Source: JANRKF01 sp964518725
GTDB lineage: Bacteria > Pseudomonadota > Alphaproteobacteria > Rickettsiales > SXRF01
Reading direction: 5' to 3'
Assembly (NCBI GenBank): GCA_964518725.1
Contig: CAZFKP010000002.1
Span: forward strand, 1-64,000
DNA length: 64,000 bases
Positions 26,531 through 35,983 of this stretch are shown here, one piece after another. Made by a program: the position numbers and the translations under genes. The notes under the pieces were generated by a model, which saw only the letters and a list, made by a program, of their open reading frames with translations, was not told where the DNA came from and made no database searches. The number at the start of each line of letters is the position of its first letter. The stretch's first letter is position 1.

Positions 26531-27269
26531 AGGCTGCGGCCTCTTGCGTGCCGCCTTGCGCCTTTTCCACCAGCGCTGAACCCACCACCACCGCATCCGC
26601 CAGGTCTTTCAGCTCGGCGGCTTGCTCGGGGGTTTTGATGCCGAAGCCGACGGCGATAGGAAGTTTGGTGTGGGCGCGGATTTCAGTAAGACGATGCTGC
26701 AATTCTTCTTTGGTGGCCGATTTGCCGCCGGTGATGCCTGCCACCGCAATATAATAAATAAACCCGCTGGCGCTGGCGCAGAGTTTTTTTAGGCGCTCAC
26801 CGGTGCTAGTAGGGGCGATGAGGCGGATGAAATCAATGCCGGTTTTTTTGAGATGAGGCGTGAGTTCCTGCTCCTCTTCCGGTGGCAAGTCTACCACGAT
26901 CACACCGTCAACACCCGCATCCTTGGCGGATTTGCAGAATTGCTCGTTGCCGTAGCGGTAGATCGGGTTGTAATAGCCCATCAGGATGATGGGGGTGCTG
27001 GTGTTTTTCTTACGAAAGTCGGCGACGATGCCTAGGATTTTTTTGAGCGATGCGCCGGACTGGAGTGCACGCAGTCCCGCTGCCTGGATGACAGAGCCAT
27101 CGGCCATGGGATCCGAAAATGGAACACCGATCTCGATGATGTCCGCCCCGTTTTCCGCAAGTGCTGCGAGCATGGCCGCCGTATCGTCATCCCCACCCAT
27201 GATGAAGGGGATGAGCGCCGGGCGGCTCTCAGTCTTGGTTTTTGCAAAGATGGTTTCAATGCGGGTCAT
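26496..27269 (-). CDS. trpA: Tryptophan synthase alpha chain
   Basis: 257 residues, TIM barrel. LIPFIMGGDD, the catalytic Glu in IIEIGVPFSDPMADG, and FIYYIAVAGITGG are all present. Cleaves indole-3-glycerol phosphate to indole, passed to TrpB. The ATG overlaps the trpB stop by 4 bases (ATGA). Its end overlaps the convergent GS-like gene by 35 bases. Confidence 0.97.
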   Translation of the reverse strand: MTRIETIFAKTKTESRPALIPFIMGGDDDTAAMLAALAENGADIIEIGVPFSDPMADGSVIQAAGLRALQSGASLKKILGIVADFRKKNTSTPIILMGYYNPIYRYGNEQFCKSAKDAGVDGVIVVDLPPEEEQELTPHLKKTGIDFIRLIAPTSTGERLKKLCASASGFIYYIAVAGITGGKSATKEELQHRLTEIRAHTKLPIAVGFGIKTPEQAAELKDLADAVVVGSALVEKAQGGTQEAAAFSREIALAIRT

Positions 27270-28471
27270 AATTTCACACCCAAAGCCGCAGCCACGGTAA
27301 AAATATCCTTGTCACCACGGCCGCAAATATTCACCACCATCAGGTGATCGGCAGGTAGGGTGGGCGCGAGTTTGATGACGTGGGCGAGCGCGTGGCTTGG
27401 TTCGAGCGCAGGGATGATGCCTTCAAGCTGCGATACTTTTTGGAATGCCGCCAGCGCCTCATCGTCCGTTGCGGAAACATATTCGGCGCGGCCTGCCTCA
27501 TGCAGAAAACTATGCTCGGGGCCGATGCCGGGATAGTCGAGACCCGCCGAGATGGAGTGGGCATCCAAGATCTGCCCGTCGTCATTTTGCAGCAGGTAAG
27601 TGCGCGAGCCATGTAGCACTCCGGGTTTGCCTTGGGCGAGTGAGGCGGCGTGTTCATTGGTGTTCAGGCCTTTGCCTGCGGCTTCGACGCCGATCAAGCG
27701 CACGGTGGCGTCATTCAGGAAGGGATGAAACAGGCCGATGGCATTGCTGCCACCACCAATGGCCGCCACCAGCGAATCGGGCAGGCGGCCTTCCGCTGCC
27801 TGCATCTGCGTGCGAACTTCCTTGCCGATGATGGATTGAAAATCGCGCACCATTTCAGGGTAGGGGTGGGGACCTGCGGCGGTGCCGATTAAATAAAACG
27901 TATCATGCACATTCGTCACCCAGTCGCGGAGTGCCTCGTTCATCGCATCTTTCAGCGTCTTGGTGCCGGATTGCACAGGGATTACTTCCGCGCCGAGCAG
28001 TTTCATGCGGAAGACGTTCGGCGCTTGGCGTTCGATGTCTTTCGCGCCCATATAGACGAGGCATTTCAGGCCGAATAGGGCGCAGACGGTGGCGGTGGCG
28101 ACACCGTGTTGTCCCGCGCCGGTTTCAGCAATGATGCGTTTGCGGCCGAGGCGTTTGGCAAGCAGCGCCTGCCCGATGCAGTTATTGATTTTGTGGGCGC
28201 CGGTGTGGTTCAGCTCGTCGCGCTTGAAATAGATTTTGGCGCCGCCCAGTGCTTCGGTAAGGCGCGAGGCGAAATAAAGCGGGCTTTCCCGGCCGACATA
28301 GTGGGTCATGTAATAGGCAAATTCATCCCAGAATTTTGGGTCGGCCTTGGCGGTATTCCACACCTGTTCCACTTCGAGGATGAGCGGCATCAGTGTTTCG
28401 GCAACGTAACGCCCGCCGAAAATGCCGAAATGCCCATGTTCGTCGGGGCCGGTGAGGTTTGGTTTGGTCAT
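27266..28471 (-). CDS. trpB: Tryptophan synthase beta chain
   Basis: 401 residues. NHTGAHKINNCIGQ holds the PLP-binding lysine; AETGAGQHGVATA and the glycine loop GGGSNAIG bind substrate and PLP phosphate. Condenses indole and serine. Overlaps trpF by 4 bases upstream and trpA by 4 bases downstream: a tightly coupled trpF-trpB-trpA operon. Confidence 0.98.
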   Translation of the reverse strand: MTKPNLTGPDEHGHFGIFGGRYVAETLMPLILEVEQVWNTAKADPKFWDEFAYYMTHYVGRESPLYFASRLTEALGGAKIYFKRDELNHTGAHKINNCIGQALLAKRLGRKRIIAETGAGQHGVATATVCALFGLKCLVYMGAKDIERQAPNVFRMKLLGAEVIPVQSGTKTLKDAMNEALRDWVTNVHDTFYLIGTAAGPHPYPEMVRDFQSIIGKEVRTQMQAAEGRLPDSLVAAIGGGSNAIGLFHPFLNDATVRLIGVEAAGKGLNTNEHAASLAQGKPGVLHGSRTYLLQNDDGQILDAHSISAGLDYPGIGPEHSFLHEAGRAEYVSATDDEALAAFQKVSQLEGIIPALEPSHALAHVIKLAPTLPADHLMVVNICGRGDKDIFTVAAALGVKL

Positions 28472-29094
28472 GTGCGTGCTGCCTTGATAAACGCTTGGAT
28501 TTTACCCGCGTCTTTTACACCGGGTTCGCGCTCAACGCCAGAGGAGACATCAACGATGGTGGCGCCGCTTTGGCAGATGGCTTCGGCCACGTTTTCAGGA
28601 GTAAGGCCGCCTGAGAGCATCCATGGGCGCATGGTCTGGAAACCCTTTAGAATTTTCCAATCGAATGAAATACCGTTGCCGCCGGGGAGCTCTGCACCTG
28701 TCGGGGGTTTTGCATCAAACATCAGCATATCACACGCCATTTCAACAATATCATCCGGCGTGGTGATGGGAATGGCTTTGATGACTTTCATTTTGGCGTG
28801 GATTTCGGCAATACGCATCGCCGTTTCGTTGCCATGCAACTGGATATAGTCGGGCTTCACTATGCGAATAATATTATCGACTAGCACATCGTCCGGGTTG
28901 ACGGTGACGACGACGGATTTTACATGCGCGGGCAGGAGTTTCTTGAGTTCAGCGGCGTGCTCTAGGCTCACATGACGGGGGGATTTCGGAAAATGCACAA
29001 AGCCGACCAAATCCGCTCCTGCATCGACAGCGGCAGCGAGGTTGGTTGTATCGGATAATCCACAGATTTTAATTTTGCAGCGCATGCTGCTCAT
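28468..29094 (-). CDS. trpF: Phosphoribosylanthranilate isomerase
   Basis: 208 residues from the ATG at 29094. KIKICGLSDT carries the catalytic Cys; GADLVGFVHFPKSPR and the phosphate-binding MLSGGLTPENV follow. The frame extends upstream to 29121, and an ATG at 29085 gives the classical MRCKIKICG start; the choice is uncertain by a few codons. Overlaps the end of the lapA-like gene. Confidence 0.95.
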   Translation of the reverse strand: MSSMRCKIKICGLSDTTNLAAAVDAGADLVGFVHFPKSPRHVSLEHAAELKKLLPAHVKSVVVTVNPDDVLVDNIIRIVKPDYIQLHGNETAMRIAEIHAKMKVIKAIPITTPDDIVEMACDMLMFDAKPPTGAELPGGNGISFDWKILKGFQTMRPWMLSGGLTPENVAEAICQSGATIVDVSSGVEREPGVKDAGKIQAFIKAART

Positions 29095-29380
29095 GATGGA
29101 GGGATTTAACCTCATTTTCAAGGGCGGCGACCCGTTGGTGCTCGCGCTTATAGATGCGTTTTGCCTGGCCGAGCTTGAGGCTCATGGTGATGCCGCCCAC
29201 CAGAAGCCCTGCACCAAAACAGATGAGGGCGATCAGGAACTTCGGCAGTTCCAGCGCATAGGGCAATGGGAACAGGCTGATTTCAATGAATTCACGGTTG
29301 ACGATGGCAAACAGAACAAGCAGCGCGGTCAGCAAGATGGCCACCCACAGCTTAATGGCGCGGAAGATTCGGGAAAACAA
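29069..29380 (-). CDS. LapA-like (DUF1049) membrane protein
   Basis: 103 residues, two membrane helices (about 10-28 and 46-68) and a C-terminal coiled coil (REHQRVAALENEVKSLHHEQ). This is the LapA/YciS architecture linked in E. coli to LPS assembly. In alphaproteobacteria it regularly follows ihfB, as here with a 3-base gap. Confidence 0.85.
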   Translation of the reverse strand: MFSRIFRAIKLWVAILLTALLVLFAIVNREFIEISLFPLPYALELPKFLIALICFGAGLLVGGITMSLKLGQAKRIYKREHQRVAALENEVKSLHHEQHALQN

Positions 29381-29383
29381 AAC

Positions 29384-29680
29384 CTAACCTTGGATGACGG
29401 ACGGTTTATTGATGCGCTCGCGCAGTTCCTTGCCGGTGCGGAAGTAAATGGCATAACGCTCGCCAATGAACACTTCCTGGCCGTTCTTAGGGTTACGGGC
29501 TTTGCGGGCATCACGCTTGCGAATGGAGAAGGCGCCGAAGCCGCGAAGCTCGACACGACCGCCATCGACGAGGGTATCGGAGATGTTGTCAAAAATAGTG
29601 GCGACCAGCGTCTCAATGTCGCGCTGGTACAGGTGGGGATACTTTTTTGCGAGACGCAGTACAAGCTCAGATTTGGTCAT
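29384..29680 (-). CDS. ihfB: Integration host factor subunit beta
   Basis: 98 residues of the HU/IHF fold. VELRGFGAFSIRKRDARKARNPKNG contains the intercalating proline region (RNPKNG) at the tip of the DNA-binding arm; TKSELVLRLAKKYP is typical of the beta subunit. Bends DNA in recombination, replication and transcription. Lies between sppA and lapA, the standard alphaproteobacterial order. Confidence 0.94.
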   Translation of the reverse strand: MTKSELVLRLAKKYPHLYQRDIETLVATIFDNISDTLVDGGRVELRGFGAFSIRKRDARKARNPKNGQEVFIGERYAIYFRTGKELRERINKPSVIQG

Positions 29681-29715
29681 GTCGGGCTCCTTGTTTAAGC
29701 TCTAATTACAGTCGC

Positions 29716-30636
29716 TTAATAGAGGTCAGGATGCCACATTGCGACCAACCCGTCAAGCTTTATCCTACTGTTTTGGAAAAATTTTCCAAAGGTGGATTGG
29801 GTCAGCTGTTCAAGAACGCCAAGGGGGGGATTTGGCGATTCATCTATAATTTTCAATCCCTTGGGTATTTTTTTCTCGGTTTCCAGCCAGCTTATGGCTT
29901 CGTTTTCCCCGCCGATGCTGTCGATGAGTTTCATGTCAACGGCGCGCTTTCCACTATAGACTCGCCCGTCAGCCAATTTAAGTACCTGTTCGCGCGGCAA
30001 TTTCCTTGCCGCTACGACTATATCGACGAAACGGTTGTAGAAATCGTCAATCAGGGTCTGTACCACTTGGATGGACTCTGGGCTTGTTTTTTCAAACGGG
30101 GAGAGGGTGCTTTTGAGCGCGCTGGATTTCACGACAATCGGTTTGACCCCAATTTTTGCGGCGAGGTCGGTGACCTCGGCGGCTTCGATAATCACACCGA
30201 TGGAGCCGGTGATGGTGCCTTCACGGGCGAAAATACGGTCGGCGCCGAGCGAGATCATGTAGCCTGCCGAGGCAGCCACGGAGCGCATCACCGCAACCAC
30301 CGGTTTTTTGGCGGCGATCGCTTTCAGGCGTAGATAGTTTTCTTCCCCGGCGACGGCGCTGCCGCCCGGCGTATCCAGCCAGACAATGACGGCGCGCACG
30401 CGCTTGTCGTCGGCAATATCGTCGAGCATCGCGTACATATCCTGATTATCCATAACGATGCTGTCATAGGTAACGCGTGCGATATAGTTTTCACCGAGCG
30501 GCGCGCCGGACTTTTCATAATCCCCTACCAGCAACGCAAGAATAAATACGGCTAGCACAATGGCGGCAATGCGCCATTTGGTGATCTGGCTCTTCAGGTA
30601 CATGCGGTCGAGGAGCGTATCGGCAGAAAGGGTCAC
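29716..30636 (-). CDS. sppA: Signal peptide peptidase SppA (short form)
   Basis: 306 residues. One N-terminal membrane helix (about 18-40) then an S49 peptidase domain. The nucleophile Ser lies in SVAASAGYMISLGADRIF; TGSIGVI and a downstream Lys (region KSSALKS) complete the Ser-Lys dyad. Degrades cleaved signal peptides in the inner membrane. Upstream of ihfB as usual. Confidence 0.93.
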   Translation of the reverse strand: MTLSADTLLDRMYLKSQITKWRIAAIVLAVFILALLVGDYEKSGAPLGENYIARVTYDSIVMDNQDMYAMLDDIADDKRVRAVIVWLDTPGGSAVAGEENYLRLKAIAAKKPVVAVMRSVAASAGYMISLGADRIFAREGTITGSIGVIIEAAEVTDLAAKIGVKPIVVKSSALKSTLSPFEKTSPESIQVVQTLIDDFYNRFVDIVVAARKLPREQVLKLADGRVYSGKRAVDMKLIDSIGGENEAISWLETEKKIPKGLKIIDESPNPPLGVLEQLTQSTFGKFFQNSRIKLDGLVAMWHPDLY

Positions 30637-30688
30637 GGCGTATTCCTAAAATAAGTGCAATCCATCTATAGTGGGCGGCATGATGAAA

Positions 30689-31459
30689 TCAAGCCGTTTT
30701 GTCGTGCGGTGGCGGATAGGGGAAGGCGTGGAGTAACGCTTTAGTATCGAGGTTTAGCAAGACAGGTTTGCGTGGCCGCGCCAGCGCTTCTTCAACCGAC
30801 GCTGCGGGATGCCCCTGCCGCCCGGTGGAGAGATAGTAATCGTGGTATTTGAACATGCCGTTGCATGGCGTTAGCCACACGGCGGGAATGCCGTAGGCTT
30901 CCGCGACGATGATGCCGTGCAGCGACGATGAGATAATCAGCTCGCAGGCAAGGATTTCATCCACCACCCGTTGCCATGGCCAGCGCACGTCAATGATGTT
31001 ATCGCGGTAGGAGGCATATTCGCTGATGCGATCAATGTGCGGGATCACCCCCCAGGCGCGTTTCGGATTATGATATCCCCCATAAAGCCTTGGCAGCAAG
31101 AGGGCAGGGTCGCCAAAAATAGGTGGGCAGAAGATACCGTACTTTGTCATGGCCTGGTGGGTGAGGGGGCCGCGCACGGCGCGAACGTCGATGTTGTGGC
31201 TTTTGGGCAGGCTGATGGATGAGGTGCCGATCATCCCGGAGCCCCAGACAATATCGCCCTCATCCGCCTTGAAAATAACGGAACCGACGGCGAGCAGCTT
31301 GGGGGAATGTTCCTTGCGGACGACGGCGCGCCCGGAAAGTTTCTCGACAATGAACGCCGACAGGTCGTCGCCGAAATTACTGCGCTGCAAGGCGGGGTCG
31401 CCCGCCGAGATTTTCTCGGCTGACGGCACCCACCAATACAATGCAATCGGTTCTGACAA
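30689..31459 (-). CDS. Polysaccharide pyruvyl transferase family protein
   Basis: 256 residues. NFGDDLSAFIVEKLSG, the glycine-rich VWGSGMIG, VRGPLT and SSLHGIIVAEAYGIPAVWL are the markers of PF04230, which moves pyruvate from phosphoenolpyruvate to a sugar. It sits between rpsA and sppA, normally neighbours, so it looks inserted into the cluster. No exopolysaccharide locus is adjacent; the acceptor is unknown. Confidence 0.88.
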   Translation of the reverse strand: MSEPIALYWWVPSAEKISAGDPALQRSNFGDDLSAFIVEKLSGRAVVRKEHSPKLLAVGSVIFKADEGDIVWGSGMIGTSSISLPKSHNIDVRAVRGPLTHQAMTKYGIFCPPIFGDPALLLPRLYGGYHNPKRAWGVIPHIDRISEYASYRDNIIDVRWPWQRVVDEILACELIISSSLHGIIVAEAYGIPAVWLTPCNGMFKYHDYYLSTGRQGHPAASVEEALARPRKPVLLNLDTKALLHAFPYPPPHDKTA

Positions 31460-31477
31460 CGCGCCAGCCCTCTTGGG

Positions 31478-33196
31478 TTAGCTTTTCTTCTTTTTAGCCG
31501 CGGCTTCGTCGAGTGCTGCGCCAAGGATATCGCCGAGGCTTGCACCGCTATCGGTTGAGCCGTAGTCGGAGATGGCTTTCTTGTGATCGTCAACTTCCAG
31601 CGCCTTGATGGATACGCCAACCTTGCGGGTTGCTTTGTCCAGCGTGGTCACTTTCACGTCGATGCGGTCGCCGTTAGCAAAACGGTCAGGGCGTTGATCC
31701 TGGCGTTCGCGGGCGAGTTCGGCCTTCTTGATAAAGCTTACGATGTTGTCGGTCACCTTCACGTCGATTCCGTCATCTTTGATGCCGGCAACGGTCACGG
31801 TGATGGTCGAGCCTTTTTTCAGCCCATCAAATTCGCCTTCGAACGGATCGTTCTCCAGTTGCTTGATGCCGAGGCTGATGCGCTCTTTGTCCACGTCGAT
31901 GGCGAGGATCTTGGCTTTCACCATATCGCCTTTTTTGTAGTTTTTGATTGCCACTTCGCCCGGTTCAGCCCAGCTGATGTCGGAGTGGTGGATCAGGCCA
32001 TCCAGTTCGCCTTCCAGCGCCATGAACAGGCCGAAATCGGTGATGTTGCGGATTTCGCCTTCGATCACGTCATTCTCTTTCACCTTGGATGCATATTGCG
32101 CCCATGGATTTTCTTCACACTGCTTCATGCCGAGGCTGATGCGGTGTTTCGAAATATCCATGTCGAGCACGATAACATTGACTTCCTGCGACACCGACAC
32201 GAGTTTCGACGGGTGGGCGTTTTTCTTGACCCACGAGATTTCCGACACGTGGACGAGGCCTTCGATGCCTGGTTCCAGCTCAACAAACGCACCGTAATCG
32301 GTGATGTTGGTGATTTTGCCGCTCCATTTGCTGCCCGCGGTGTATTTCATATCCGCGTCTTTCCATGGGTTGTTCTCGAGCTGTTTCATGCCGAGCGATA
32401 CGCGCTTGGTCGCCTGGTCGAACTTGGTGACGATGACCTGGACGGTTTGGCCGAGCGCCAGCACTTCCGACGGATGGCTGATGCGTTTCCACGAAATATC
32501 GGTGACGTGGAGCAGGCCGTCGATGCCGCCCATGTCGATGAACGCACCGTAATCGGTGATGTTTTTTACGATACCGTCGAGCACCTGGCCTTCGGTGATT
32601 TTGCCGAGCAGCTGCTCGCGCGCTTCCACGCGGGATTCTTCGAGCACGGCGCGGCGCGATACGACGATGTTGCCGCGTTTGCGATCCATTTTCAGGATCA
32701 TGAACGGTTGGGTTACATGCATGAGCGGGGTCACGTCGCGGATCGGGCGGATATCGACTTGCGAGCCGGGCAGGAACGCTACGGCGCCCTGGATATCGAC
32801 GGTGAAGCCGCCTTTGACGCGGCCGAAAATCACACCTTCGACGCGCTCAGCGTTTTCACAGGCTTTTTCCAGCTTGATCCATGCATCTTCGCGCACGGCT
32901 TTCTCGCGGGAAAGCACGGTGTCGCCATGTTTGTTTTCGATTTTTTCGAGGTAGACTTCCACTTCGTCGCCGACACGGAGTTCCGGGTTCTGGCCACCAA
33001 CAGAGAATTCTTTGAGGGGAATGCGGCCTTCGGATTTGAGGCCGACATCGACGATTACGACGTCTTTTTCAATGCCAACCACGATGCCGGTCACGACCGA
33101 GCCTTCTTGTGATTTGGAGCTTTTCAGCGATTCTTCGAACAGTTTTGCAAAATCTTCTACGCCTGCGTCATCGTAGGCTTGAGCGGTTTTAGCCAT
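31478..33196 (-). CDS. rpsA: 30S ribosomal protein S1
   Basis: 572 residues with six S1 RNA-binding domains; repeated units such as DYGAFIDMGGIDGLLHVTDISW and FVELEPGIEGLVHVSEISW are clear. Binds mRNA leaders for initiation. The frame is open to 33250, but the ATG at 33196 gives the usual MAKTA-type start and has an AGGAA upstream. Confidence 0.98.
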   Translation of the reverse strand: MAKTAQAYDDAGVEDFAKLFEESLKSSKSQEGSVVTGIVVGIEKDVVIVDVGLKSEGRIPLKEFSVGGQNPELRVGDEVEVYLEKIENKHGDTVLSREKAVREDAWIKLEKACENAERVEGVIFGRVKGGFTVDIQGAVAFLPGSQVDIRPIRDVTPLMHVTQPFMILKMDRKRGNIVVSRRAVLEESRVEAREQLLGKITEGQVLDGIVKNITDYGAFIDMGGIDGLLHVTDISWKRISHPSEVLALGQTVQVIVTKFDQATKRVSLGMKQLENNPWKDADMKYTAGSKWSGKITNITDYGAFVELEPGIEGLVHVSEISWVKKNAHPSKLVSVSQEVNVIVLDMDISKHRISLGMKQCEENPWAQYASKVKENDVIEGEIRNITDFGLFMALEGELDGLIHHSDISWAEPGEVAIKNYKKGDMVKAKILAIDVDKERISLGIKQLENDPFEGEFDGLKKGSTITVTVAGIKDDGIDVKVTDNIVSFIKKAELARERQDQRPDRFANGDRIDVKVTTLDKATRKVGVSIKALEVDDHKKAISDYGSTDSGASLGDILGAALDEAAAKKKKS

Positions 33197-33553
33197 GTGT
33201 ATCATTCCTATATAGACCCATCGGTTGCCCGGCGGGTGGGTTGTGGGCATGTTGCGTGGACAACGTCCCGGTTAAACCAAGAACACATGCGGAAATTCCA
33301 CGATTTCCGGTTATTCGGTGTTAAAGGGACGGAGAAACTACGCTTTCCAGCCATCCAAGGCAAGAGATTTTCTAGGAAATAGGGATTTTTTGTCATGCAA
33401 ACGCAGGCGTGTGAGCCGGCCATGAGCCAATTTCATTCTATTTTCAGCAGGAAATGGCGGGAATAACTCATAAATTCACAAATCTGTCACATTACTTTGG
33501 GTGGTTTTCCGATAAGATAAGAGGGTGAAGAACCGTGAAATGACCGTAACCTT
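33197..33553. other. 357-base divergent intergenic region between rpsA and an unknown gene
   Basis: Must hold the rpsA promoter and a long rpsA leader on the minus strand and a promoter for the plus-strand gene at 33554 (possible -10 TAAGAT at 33513-33518). Several AT-rich segments occur, but I see no convincing -35/-10 pair, riboswitch or S1-binding structure. Confidence 0.4.
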
Positions 33554-34711
33554 ATGAGTTTATTCGGAAGAATCAAGGCGGCGACGACGACGGCGGTAGG
33601 AAAACCGGCGGTGGAATCGACTGTGGGCGGTGCGGTGGCGGCTGGGCAGGCATCGCTGGCCAACGTTATGTTTTTTGGCGGTTTTGGCGTTCTGAGCGCG
33701 GTGACCAACCAGATCGAATATATCAATGAACGTGCTGATATTGCGAATTTTTATCGCGAGGAAATTGCCTCGAAGACAGGGAAATCCGTGGCAGGGGTTA
33801 CGGATGAGGATTTGTCGCTGGTTGAAAAAGGCGACCGCAACCGGGATATTGCCTCCAATAAAGTGATTGGGGAGGCGGTGGGTAAGGAGCGGGGATTCCG
33901 CAACCTTGGGGTGGCCACATCGTTTGTGGCATCGCTGGCCGTATTCGCCTTGATGGAAACCCTTGGTGTACATGTGCCGATGGATTTTACGGTTGCTTTT
34001 GCCGGTAAGGTAGCGGTGAGTGTGATTACCTATATGGGCATCAAAGCGCCATTGACGCGGGTTGGAGCGGCTGTTTTTGGGCTCAACAAGAAAACGACCC
34101 ACGAGAAAATCCAGGAAATTGCCAAAGACCGTGAAGAAGGCAAGGCTATTTCGCGTGAGCAGGTGGTGGAAATTTTCGTTTCTGCCAATAAAGCACTTGA
34201 GGAGCATGTCAAAGAGCATTTTGGCCGTTCTTATGATGAGCTGGCGCTGGCGGATAAGGTGCGGCTGGCGGCCGAGCTTTCAAATGTGCTGCCGATCGAC
34301 AAAATCACCCATAATATCAACCTCGGTGCGACCAACGCAGCGGAGCTTGCCTTCACCGTGCAGGGCGATATGTCGGGCGTATTACCCAAAGCGCCGAAAC
34401 ACTCTGTTCCCTCGACGGCGTTTGGAAAATTTGCCGATAAGTGCAAGGGCATTATTCATTCGATGACAGGGATGTTCGGTGCTGAAAAAGCAGACCCGAT
34501 CGCTGAAATAGCTGCGATCAACAGCACGCAGCAACCGCCGGTTCAAACCAGCGCGCAGGGCGAAGAATCGCCGATTGTGGAAATGAATGAGCCAAATTTC
34601 CGTGACCGTGTGGGACGTGGTGGAGCAGATCATTCCAAGGGTCACGTTGAGCAACTGGCCGAGCGCCGGGCGCAGCAGGTGATGCTCGCGGGCAGCAACA
34701 CGCTTCAATAA
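33554..34711 (+). CDS. Membrane protein of unknown function with long cytosolic tail
   Basis: 385 residues. The N-terminal third has hydrophobic segments (about 30-50, 120-140, 145-165: FVASLAVFALMETLGVHVP, FTVAFAGKVAVSVITYMGI). From residue 190 on it is charged and helical (EEHVKEHFGRSYDELALADKVRLAAEL), with a polar low-complexity tail rich in Gln and Glu. No family recognised. No obvious Shine-Dalgarno before the ATG. Confidence 0.7.
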   Translation: MSLFGRIKAATTTAVGKPAVESTVGGAVAAGQASLANVMFFGGFGVLSAVTNQIEYINERADIANFYREEIASKTGKSVAGVTDEDLSLVEKGDRNRDIASNKVIGEAVGKERGFRNLGVATSFVASLAVFALMETLGVHVPMDFTVAFAGKVAVSVITYMGIKAPLTRVGAAVFGLNKKTTHEKIQEIAKDREEGKAISREQVVEIFVSANKALEEHVKEHFGRSYDELALADKVRLAAELSNVLPIDKITHNINLGATNAAELAFTVQGDMSGVLPKAPKHSVPSTAFGKFADKCKGIIHSMTGMFGAEKADPIAEIAAINSTQQPPVQTSAQGEESPIVEMNEPNFRDRVGRGGADHSKGHVEQLAERRAQQVMLAGSNTLQ

Positions 34712-34718
34712 TTCAGGC

Positions 34719-34958
34719 TTACGCTTTCAGCGCACGGCGGCGGATGTAGTAAAACGACACCGCAGTAATTGCTAAAAACACTGGCACCATCACCGTCGGC
34801 ATTTCGGGCACGCGCTGTGCATGGGCGCTGGAAATAATCAAATCCGTCGGCATGATTTCAGCGCCGGAAAAAATAGCTCCGACAATCTGCAGCAGCACAA
34901 ACAGTTTGAAACCGCGGCTGGCTAGATAAAAATAGCGCTTTGAAGTTTTTTTCTGCAT
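34719..34958 (-). CDS. Minimal exosortase substrate candidate (PEP-CTERM-like tail)
   Basis: 79 residues. The N-terminus is basic then hydrophobic (about 17-31) with a good signal-peptidase site at SSAHA47/Q48. What follows is VPEMPT (50-55), a hydrophobic helix (56-71) and RRR (73-75): the three parts of a PEP-CTERM-type sorting signal (short Pro-Glu-Pro-like motif, membrane helix, basic end). Cleaved at Ala47, the mature protein would be only 32 residues, essentially the sorting signal. The exosortase gene lies 65 bases upstream on the same strand. GAGGG precedes the ATG. Confidence 0.65.
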   Translation of the reverse strand: MQKKTSKRYFYLASRGFKLFVLLQIVGAIFSGAEIMPTDLIISSAHAQRVPEMPTVMVPVFLAITAVSFYYIRRRALKA

Positions 34959-35023
34959 GAGTCCCTCACATTCTCACCCTACGGTGATCCTTGGATTATA
35001 TCATGATGCCGGTAAAGAATAAA

Positions 35024-35983
35024 TTAATTTTTTTCCCTGGCGAACAGGTACATCACACTGGAAAACAACATAAACGCCAGAAAATAATAGACTTGCCCGA
35101 CCGCGCTGTGGAAAGCATGGAGCGGGAATCCCTGCATGGACGCCATGAGTGGTGAGGCATTGGGCATGTAGGCGTAATGCCCCACAAGAAATAGGCTGGT
35201 GATCCTGAGGACATTCATGCCGTACATGAAAATAAACCCGATGAGGTAGGTTTCAATCAGGTGCAATTTTTTGAGCAGCTTCCAATCCATCAGCAGCACC
35301 AGCGAGAGGAGGAATGTGAAGAGAAATACGCCTTCGATACCGCTGCATGCTTTGTAGACAATGACGGTGAAATATTCAGAAGTGAGGGTGGCAGCTTGTT
35401 TGGAGTCATCCATGGTAACCCCGACGCTGATTGTGTAGCCGAGTGTGCGGAGTAGCCATTCGCAGCTTGCCGCCGTCGCCTGGCACATTTTTTCCCACAG
35501 GAGGCGATCGCACAGAGCATAAGCGGCGCTGCTGCCTGTGCCGATCATGGCAACGATGGTGCGGCGGCGTTCGGCAAATGCATGGCGGCAGAATTTGCGG
35601 CAGTCCAGATAGGCAAAGCATCCGATGACCGAACCGGCGGCACCAGTAATAATGGCGGCGGCCATGTAGGTTTTGATGTCCAGGCTCGCGGCAATCATAA
35701 AACAAACCATGCTGAGTAGCGCCGTTGGTATTGATGGCTGCAACGAGAGCACCACATGGTCGCGCAGCGAATATACCCAAAAAATGAACGCGCCGGGAAT
35801 TGACAATAGATAGACGCCAGGAGAAGAAAAATACGAATATTCACCGATGGGAACGCAATTTTCAGGATTGATGCAGCCGCGTGCAACCCATTTAAGGATG
35901 ATGAGCATCAGGATGCCCATGATCGGCACGTTGCCGATGGTGAGGTAATAGCGCAGCGGCACGGGCTGTTCTTGTGCGGTCAT
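35024..35983 (-). CDS. Exosortase/archaeosortase family transpeptidase
   Basis: 319 residues with about eight membrane helices. The catalytic triad of the family is present in order: Cys213 in YKACSGIEGVF, Arg260 in MNVLRITSLFLVGH, His292 in HAFHSAVGQVYYF. Exosortases cut PEP-CTERM-type signals and transfer the protein to the envelope. The ATG at 35983 overlaps the thiD stop by 4 bases (ATGA), so it is coupled to the glmM-thiD operon. No EPS cluster accompanies it, so it is probably dedicated to the 79-residue neighbour. Confidence 0.85.
   Translation of the reverse strand: MTAQEQPVPLRYYLTIGNVPIMGILMLIILKWVARGCINPENCVPIGEYSYFSSPGVYLLSIPGAFIFWVYSLRDHVVLSLQPSIPTALLSMVCFMIAASLDIKTYMAAAIITGAAGSVIGCFAYLDCRKFCRHAFAERRRTIVAMIGTGSSAAYALCDRLLWEKMCQATAASCEWLLRTLGYTISVGVTMDDSKQAATLTSEYFTVIVYKACSGIEGVFLFTFLLSLVLLMDWKLLKKLHLIETYLIGFIFMYGMNVLRITSLFLVGHYAYMPNASPLMASMQGFPLHAFHSAVGQVYYFLAFMLFSSVMYLFAREKN

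Noticed and set aside
31583..33112. Long plus-strand open frame (509 codons) opposite rpsA
   Set aside because: Antisense shadow of the S1 repeats; His/Asp/Phe-rich translation without domain or ribosome site.
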